Shown here in pieces: positions 57,595-64,000 of a DNA stretch of 64,000 nt. A program made the position numbers and the translations under genes. Position 1 is the stretch's first letter. Every line of letters begins with the position of its first letter. The stretch spans positions 32,667,088 to 32,731,087 of the forward strand of contig NC_134023.1 of assembly GCF_040712315.1 (NCBI RefSeq). The letters are read 5' to 3'. The DNA is from Castanea sativa (lineage: Eukaryota; Streptophyta; Magnoliopsida; Fagales; Fagaceae). Below the pieces are notes generated by a model. The model ran no database searches. It was not told the origin of the DNA and was given only the letters and a program-made list of their open reading frames with translations.

Positions 57595-58630
57595 GGCAAT
57601 GAGCCAAGGAATAACAAGTTGTCATTCTTAAACAATAGCCCTCAGTTATTAATTTATTTTGTTTGAATTAAAAAAACTGATGATAGAAAACAAGAATTTG
57701 GTTGGTTTGTTTAGACCTTAGCCTTTTTGTAAAATGAGTTATTTTCAAAAAATATTATTTTAGAAAATTGCCTCATTTTTTTATGTTTAGAAGTATTTTT
57801 TGAAAAACTATCTCATTATCTTATATTTGACAGCATTCTTAAAATTGAGGTAGAATTGTCTTCAATAATTTCAATATTAGCTCTCAGTTTTTTTTATATA
57901 GCATGGCATAAAATAGAGTTGTTTTCTTAAAAAAAAAAAATTGACTAACAAAAAAATAAACTCTTTTTTTAAGTTTTTCATCAAAACAAACTGATTATCC
58001 TATTAATTAAAAATAGTTTTCTTTTGGGATTATTTTTATTCTACCAAACACAAAACTATCTTTATTATATAAAAAATTCCCATAAATTCAAGTCTAACTA
58101 GGCTTATGATTCAAGAAATCCCTTCAATTTATTATTGTTATTTTATCGATGGTTGGTCCTAGAAAAGCATCCCAGTTTTCAAAACTTTCTCACTGTAAAT
58201 TCTTGACTTCCCTTTAGCCTACACAAGTAGTGAAGTAGACAGACGCAGAAGAAAAAAGAAAGTACTACCACTTTACACGTTAAAGGAAATATAAATAATC
58301 AACAATATTATAAACTATCTATATTATTTTATGAATTTTACTATCGTGTGTCTTCAGTACACAATAATATACTATTTTTGAAAAAAATATTATTTTGAAT
58401 TAAAAAAAATTTGACCGTTTTTTCAATTTCTAGTAAATTTTTTTTAAAATTGATGGTTTAATATGTGCTCTAAAGACAAATGTTAACCGAACCCTTATTT
58501 TATTTGCATATTAGATAAAAAATAATAAAAAATGAAGTTGTACACCCGTCAAGCTTTTGAGATAGGTATGAGTGGAGAGTGCACAAACACAGTTGCAGCA
58601 AAGCACAACAAAACAAAAACAAATGACGTA
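57595..58630. other. Upstream region of the RHB1A-like gene
   Basis: AT-rich, with T-rich stretches near 57720-58060. No other gene is seen. The likely promoter of the downstream gene is its last few hundred bases. Confidence 0.45.
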
Positions 58631-58639
58631 GGAAAGGTT

Positions 58640-58718
58640 TCAAACACTTCTCCTCTTCAATATCTCTTTCCCCCATTCCAAACTCTGCTGTTTCAATATC
58701 TCTCTCTTTTTTTCAGTG
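58640..58718 (+). other. Predicted 5'UTR exon of the RHB1A-like gene
   Basis: A CT-rich stretch (cttctcctcttcaatatctc, then a repeated caatatctctctc) ends at TTTCAGTG followed by the consensus donor GTAAGC at 58719. Acceptors before the ATG at 60047 are at about 59991 or 60044. The start is approximate. Confidence 0.45.
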
Positions 58719-60046
58719 GTAAGCTTTTGCTGTTTTTCCCTTTGTAAGTGATGGGTTTTCATTAGTTTGTTGTTTTCAGATTGTTGTTTCAATATAAATG
58801 TCATTTTTTTTTCTTTCTTACCAACTTTAATATCTGGGTTTTTGTTTTCTTTTTGTGAAATTTGTTACTGAATATGAATTGGAAAGTTATGGGCTTTACA
58901 ATCAATTTTGTCAAAATGTTACACTTGTTTAGTAGTTTTTTATTATTTTATTTATAATAAATTCTGGGTGACGTTTGTTTTGTTGTAGACTTGTAGCTGT
59001 CTCTGAATTTAGTCCTATTTTGTTGTTTCAATTAGTTATTTTTCCATGAGGGTTGTTATTTTAACCTTTGAAACTTGTAGCAAATTTTAATCACTTCTTG
59101 TAATAAAGTTGGCTGGATAGGTGTAGGACCTGCAAAGAAGTATGTGGGTACTCAAATTTGATTTGTCTCTGACATTAAGCTTGTATATAAATACAGACAC
59201 ACATTTGAAGATTGAAACTTGAAAGTGTGGCGTCTTCTGGTCCATTTGAGATGAGGAAGGGTGGTGGCAATGCTAAAAATCCTATTGCTAGTTCATATTC
59301 ATTCTATTTTTTAAACATTAGAAGTACAGAATATGTATTAAGTTTCTTTATATTGTGCCTTTAGAGTAGATGAATGTGAAGTTAGACACAGCCTTGAGCT
59401 GAATTATGCGTGCATAGTAAAACTTTATATTAGGTTGTGTAATTTTAGTTACATGGATTCATGGAATGATAGTAAAAAGCCACGGTTGTTGAAGTATACA
59501 AACTGCAGAAGGGAGGTACAGATTTGTATGTTTAGCTATGATGACTCAATTAGGCTATGTCCACGATGAACCCAGTTCAATATTTTATTTACAAATACTT
59601 GCTGAGCTTAAAGGCTGTATTTTTCAGAACAAGGAACAGTTGTGAATTTTACTGATGGCGTTTGTCATCGGCCAAACTATTTTTCTTCACTTTTCAGTTC
59701 TGACTTTCGGTTGTAAATTCTAATAAACTTAATTGGCATACCCTTTTGCATGCTATGATTGTAGTGATTCTAGGCATTATCCTCCATCTTCAAGTTTGTG
59801 GCTAGCTTAGTTCTAATGTTTTTTCACTTGTTTCTGGTTGCGTTTCCTATCTTACATGCTTACATTTTACATCTCTATTGTCTTTTTACATCTTTGCTCT
59901 GGGTTTTGATTTTGTTAGAAAATTGTGCTTGTGATAACATTTATTTACTCTGAATATGTGGCATTTTTCTGCCATCTTATGCCAAATAACAGAAAGAATG
60001 CACCAATGAATGGTATTTTGGGCTGGATAAAGGAATAACTTCAGGG

Positions 60047-63000
60047 ATGGGAGGTTGCTGCTGTTCTTCCAGAAAAGCTCATCTGCATGGAACACCTGTC
60101 TATTACTATGTCAGCAACACGTTCCCTCTAATTTTACAATAGTTTGGCATTTTTCTTATTATGTGATCCTCTTTTCTCATGCTTGACTTGTTATCAATGT
60201 TGCATATGCTATGCTGATCTACTTACTGCCCTAATCATCAAAATGTTTTTCATTCCTTGTTTGGGGTAACTCAGGGTTCATTTGAAGTAAATCCAAGGTG
60301 GAATTTGACTCACAAAATCACAGAAATTCTCATCTAGTTTATTTTTAGTTTTATTCCTGATCCAATTTTTTAAAGACTTGTTCATTTATTATGAATTGGT
60401 TTTTCAAGTTTTTTTTTTTTTGGATTGATAAGTTTTAAGGTTTTTTTTTATTATTGATAAGTCAAACACACATCCAATGGTTCTTGAACCCACAACCTCA
60501 CCCTCCACATAGAACTTATAAGTGGAGGACATGCCAGTTGAGCTATAGCTGATTGGCTTTTCAAGATTTTTTATTTTTTCAAAGGTAAGTTATGCACACA
60601 CCCAGTGGTTCTTGAACCCACTACCCACAACCTCACCCACCACTAAGCACTTGCAAGGGGAGGAGGTACCAGTTGGTGGTTTTTCAAGATACTTTAATAA
60701 GTTATTTTCTATAACTCCTTCTCAAAAAAAAAAAAAATTATTATCTATTACTAAAGAAAATTCAGAAACTTTTATTGCTATTGAAGTTTTTTGTAAAAAT
60801 TTGGGAGACTGATACGTGGCAATGACTCCCTTTTGGGTGCTGTATCTTTTGGCAGTAATTGAGGATGTCTACCATAGAATTTGTGCAATTCTTTTGAAAT
60901 CTTTTCTAACTACTGCCATACTTTGGATCCGAAATCCTTCCAGAGTCTAATATCAGGGAGCCTGTAGTATTGCAAACTCCTATTGGATGAGCCAAGTCAT
61001 AATAGTCATGCTGGATTTCCAAAGAGGTGTATTATTTGTTGAGACTGACATATCCTACATATATCTTGTCAACTAAACATTCACCTTTGCAAGTCCAATA
61101 CATTCCAATTTTGTAAAGGGGACTTTGACCTCCTTAGTCGGCACTAAAAATCAGGTCACTTATGCTAACATGAGTGTTGCTAAATGGATTTTCTGTTGAG
61201 TTACCTTCTCAACATATATAACACATTGCACCATCAACACGACCACCATGCTCAGTAATAGGATCATCCTGGTATCTTTTTCATCATTTTTTTTTTCCTG
61301 AAGGTTTTCTTTGTCTCTTGTATCCTAAGGGTGGGAATTATTTCTATAGCTAAGGTTTTTTTTTTTTCCAGAATACGGTTGATTTGATTTGTTTATTTAT
61401 TTATTTATTATTATTTTTTTTTATAAATAATTTGATAGTTACAACAATGGGCAATGGGAGATTTGAACCTTGGTTCTCTTAATAAAGGAGAGCAAGCTAT
61501 GTGATATATTTCTGATAAGTAGAATACAGTTGATTTGGATATTTGTGCGTTGAGCTTGTTGTACAGTGGGGTGCATGTCCATTTACAGATATTGCAGCTA
61601 ATTGTCTGTGACAAGAATAAGGTGTTTAAAAACCTGTTAAAAAATTGTTTTTCAATCCCAACATCAAAAGGCTAACAAAGAAGACCTTTTAACATGTTCC
61701 TACACAAGAAAAACTGGGGCAGCAAGCAGTAGTCAAGTTGAAGTTTGTAATCCTCTTGTCTGCACTTTGCAACATGCTGTCTTTTAACTCCGTATCAAAT
61801 GCCCTGAAAGAATAATAAACAAATTTAAGTTTATGGTTAAATGTTGATATGAGTTTAGCACCTGGAAGCATATTATTGGCAAATCCAGGACAACAAAAGC
61901 TGTATTAAAATATAGGCAAAGGCGTCTGAAAGGTTCTTGTGGACTGACAATGTAAGTATGGAACAGTAGCTCCCTTCTTCTCCTGCCATCTCATATCAGC
62001 CAGAAAATTTGTAGGTTTTAACAAAATTTTATCTCAACTTGTATGATTAGTCTTTTTGATTTTTGTGATTGGAACAAGGGAAAACTCGAACATGAGTTTA
62101 TTATTTTTATTATTATTGGTTTCTAAGATTTTGAAGTTTGAAGGCTAAAATTTTAAATTGAAAGTGAAGCTTTCTGAATTGCTGCTGGAAAACATACTCT
62201 GAACATTTATATTGTTGCAGCTGTAACCATTATATTTCTTCATGGTTGGCTTCTTCCTCCTTGGCTAATGATGGACTTGAACTGAAAGTTTCCTCTCTTT
62301 TTTCATGGAAATGACCTGGCACATTAAGATAGTAATACATACTGTTGCCAATGCCCTTTCATGGGTCAACAAGACAATATGGAGTTTGGAGTTGAAATGT
62401 TTGCTGGCTTGTTTATGCTAAAATTGGCTCATGAGAATTTGTATGTTATTAACATATCATTTTTGAAAAAAATTAATTCTTTTTCTGCAGTGTCCACCAA
62501 TTCTGGAAGAGCATGAGTCCTTGAGATCTCATGATGGTGTAGCCTCTGCACTCACTGCTGAATTCCTGGTTGATTTGGGTCTGGACGCATCAACTCCTGA
62601 CACTTACCGAGCCCCTCCTGCACCTTTGCCGTATGATTTGGTCTTGGGATATCCACAATCAACAGAATCTGAGTCTGCCAGAGAAACGGTTAGTGGCGGT
62701 AGCTTTGAAACTTTGACTACATGTGAAGATCTTGAGGAATCAGATTGCAAAGCTCAAGCCAATTCTTTGTGTGTCTCACCAAGGAAGTTAGAAGCTCCAA
62801 ATTTTAATGAACCTAATGTATTTGTAGCAAAAGAAGAAGATATTTGTCCCAATGTATCTGTAGCAGAAGAAGATGCTTGTCCCAATGTATCTGTAGCAGA
62901 AGAAGAAGATGTCTGTCCCATTTGTCTTGAAGGTGCATTACCAGAAAACTGGTGTTTCTTTTCGTTGATTAAACTTTTTCCAGTTTGCTTGTTTTGGGAA

Positions 63001-63975
63001 GTAAAATCAAGAATTTTCTGAATGTTTTTTCTAAATTTGAAGCTCGTAGCTGATGGATAAACTTTTGTTCTCCAATGCAGAGTATGATGCTGAAAATCCA
63101 AATATTGTCACGAGATGTAAACACCACTTTCACCTCTCATGCATTCTTGAATGGATGGAAAGAAGTGATGCCTGCCCAATATGTGATCAGGTATCAGATT
63201 TGCCTCTTACAAATATGTTCATTGTTAATCTTTTGCTATCTTATTAACTGGAATACAGCTTGCCAAGAGCCTTGTACCTTAGTGCCATTGACTGGTCTCC
63301 TTTATAGAGAGAACCAGGGTTCAAATCCCCCCTCCCACATTTGTTGTAACAATTTATCAAAATTAACTGGAATACAGCTAGGTTTGTGGCTTTTCTATGC
63401 CCCCTTAAGATTTGAAAATTTTTCTCTGGACATTTATCCTTGCAATTAGAACCATTGTTCTATTGATGGCCATGCTTTTTATATTATGTAATTTTCATTG
63501 CGTTCCCAAATTCCCAATCTTTTTCTCAAGCAGCAAGAACTAGCTAGATCCTTTAATTTGTGCAGATAATTAATGTTGTCGTATCATCTTACTAAAATCA
63601 TTCTTCTTTTACATGTTTAAAATATATAATTTTTCATTAAAGTAAACTTGATTTTCCTTTAATGATCTAGCTTGGCTCTTGCTATAGTTTATTCTTAGTC
63701 CCGCCAGAGGGCATTGCTGCATTTATGAAGGTAGTTTCATAAAAAAAATGTTTCTATGAATATAAATTTTGGCAGCACTGATTGTTTTTGGTAAAATAGT
63801 TGTTAATGATCATGACTGTGACATGGAGTGTTGGTAATAAATTACTAAGTGAACCAGCACTGCTAATGGTTGAGTAACTAGATGTGAGTGTTTATCTTTA
63901 TTAATGCTTGCTTGTTGATGAAACGTTTTTCTCTTATTGTAACAGGAAATGACTTTTGAAAATACCTGTAATTAG
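60047..63975 (+). CDS. RHB1A: RING-H2 E3 ubiquitin ligase, RHB1A-like
   Basis: Four coding exons join in phase to 214 residues: 60047-60109, 62491-62932, 63081-63190, 63946-63975. The start MGGCCCSSRK suggests N-myristoylation at Gly2 and acylation of Cys4-6, hence membrane attachment. The middle part (SALTAEFLVDLGLDASTPDT, then YRAPPAPLPYDLVLGYPQS) is typical of RHB1A. The RING-H2 finger has C163, C166, C181, H183, H186, C189, C200 and C203 with normal spacing (CKHHFHLSC, CPIC), so E2 binding should be intact. Just before it, residues about 130-162 contain three tandem units of the PNVSVAEEEDVC type, an apparent expansion. The short last exon gives EMTFENTCN and lacks the longer tail I recall for Arabidopsis RHB1A. 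Confidence 0.92.
60409..60551 (-). mobile_element. tRNA-derived SINE (intron 1 of RHB1A-like gene)
   Basis: Minus strand: TAGCTCAACTGGCAT (A box), GGTTCAAGAACC (B box), and an A-rich tail. Flanking 14-bp duplications attggtttttcaag (60395-60408) and attggcttttcaag (60552-60565) differ at one base. Confidence 0.75.
60568..60677 (-). mobile_element. Second SINE inserted beside the first
   Basis: Related sequence (cacccagtggttcttgaacc, then cccacaacctcaccc) with a matching B box on the minus strand. Flanks ggcttttcaagat (60555-60567) and ggtttttcaagat (60678-60690) reuse the target sequence of the neighbouring SINE. Confidence 0.65.
61387..61520 (-). mobile_element. SINE with 17-bp target duplication (intron 1)
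   Basis: Minus strand: a GGTTCAAATCTCC B box followed by cattgttgtaactatcaaat and an A-rich tail. The flanks agaatacggttgatttg (61370-61386) and agaatacagttgatttg (61521-61537) differ at one base. Same family as 63261-63361. Confidence 0.75.
63261..63361 (+). mobile_element. SINE with exact 18-bp target duplication (intron 3)
   Basis: Plus-strand copy: ttagtgccattgactgg (A box region), GGTTCAAATCCCCC (B box), ttgttgtaacaatttatc, and a short A tail. ATTAACTGGAATACAGCT is exact at 63243-63260 and 63362-63379. It lies 53 bp after the intron-3 donor, and the splice sites are intact. Confidence 0.85.
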
Positions 63976-64000
63976 TTTCTCATATTCTCTTTCAAGAAAC

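Overview
This is a plant nuclear genome window, from an AT-rich, transposon-rich dicot. The evidence is GT-AG introns, plant-specific gene families (PPR protein, receptor-like cytoplasmic kinase, RHB1A-type RING ligase), and Tourist, hAT, MULE, SINE and Ty3-gypsy elements. A woody species is plausible, but the sequence alone does not fix the species. I see no prokaryotic, organellar or viral gene system.

Four host genes can be built exon by exon. (1) 10708-21050 (+): a 14-exon gene for an 827-residue TMEM8/PGAP6-like membrane protein. (2) 26811-24210 (-): a 6-exon, 433-residue calmodulin-binding receptor-like cytoplasmic kinase (CRCK2-like). (3) 47731-45677 (-): an intronless 684-residue PPR protein of the At2g46050 type. 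(4) 60047-63975 (+): a 4-exon, 214-residue RING-H2 ubiquitin ligase (RHB1A-like) with an upstream 5'UTR intron. From memory, CRCK2 and RHB1A are neighbours in Arabidopsis (At4g00330/At4g00335), so the window probably keeps an old gene pair pushed apart by insertions.

The space between genes is a layered record of insertions. At 1.7-10.6 kb a tandem duplication covers the upstream region of the TMEM8-like gene. Its first copy gained a 9-bp-TSD terminal-inverted-repeat element inside a SINE. Its second copy gained a 202-bp Tourist MITE, which was then split by a 5.5-kb Mutator-like element (MULE). That MULE carries fragments of a homoserine dehydrogenase gene, an RNase H-like gene, a Ty1/copia pol and a broken MuDR-type transposase. 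At 34-42 kb another 9-bp-TSD element is split by a composite of a decayed Ty3-gypsy element (-) and a small non-autonomous LTR element (+) with related LTRs in inverted orientation. At 53.8-56.0 kb two long-TIR elements lie in tandem inside a (TA)n tract. tRNA-derived SINEs with clear target-site duplications occur at about eight places.

No clearly new multi-gene biological system is visible. The items most worth following are the gene-capturing MULE, the duplicated promoter region, the non-autonomous LTR element with its own ORF, the TA-flanked tandem TIR elements, and a small repeat expansion just before the RING domain of the RHB1A-like protein.
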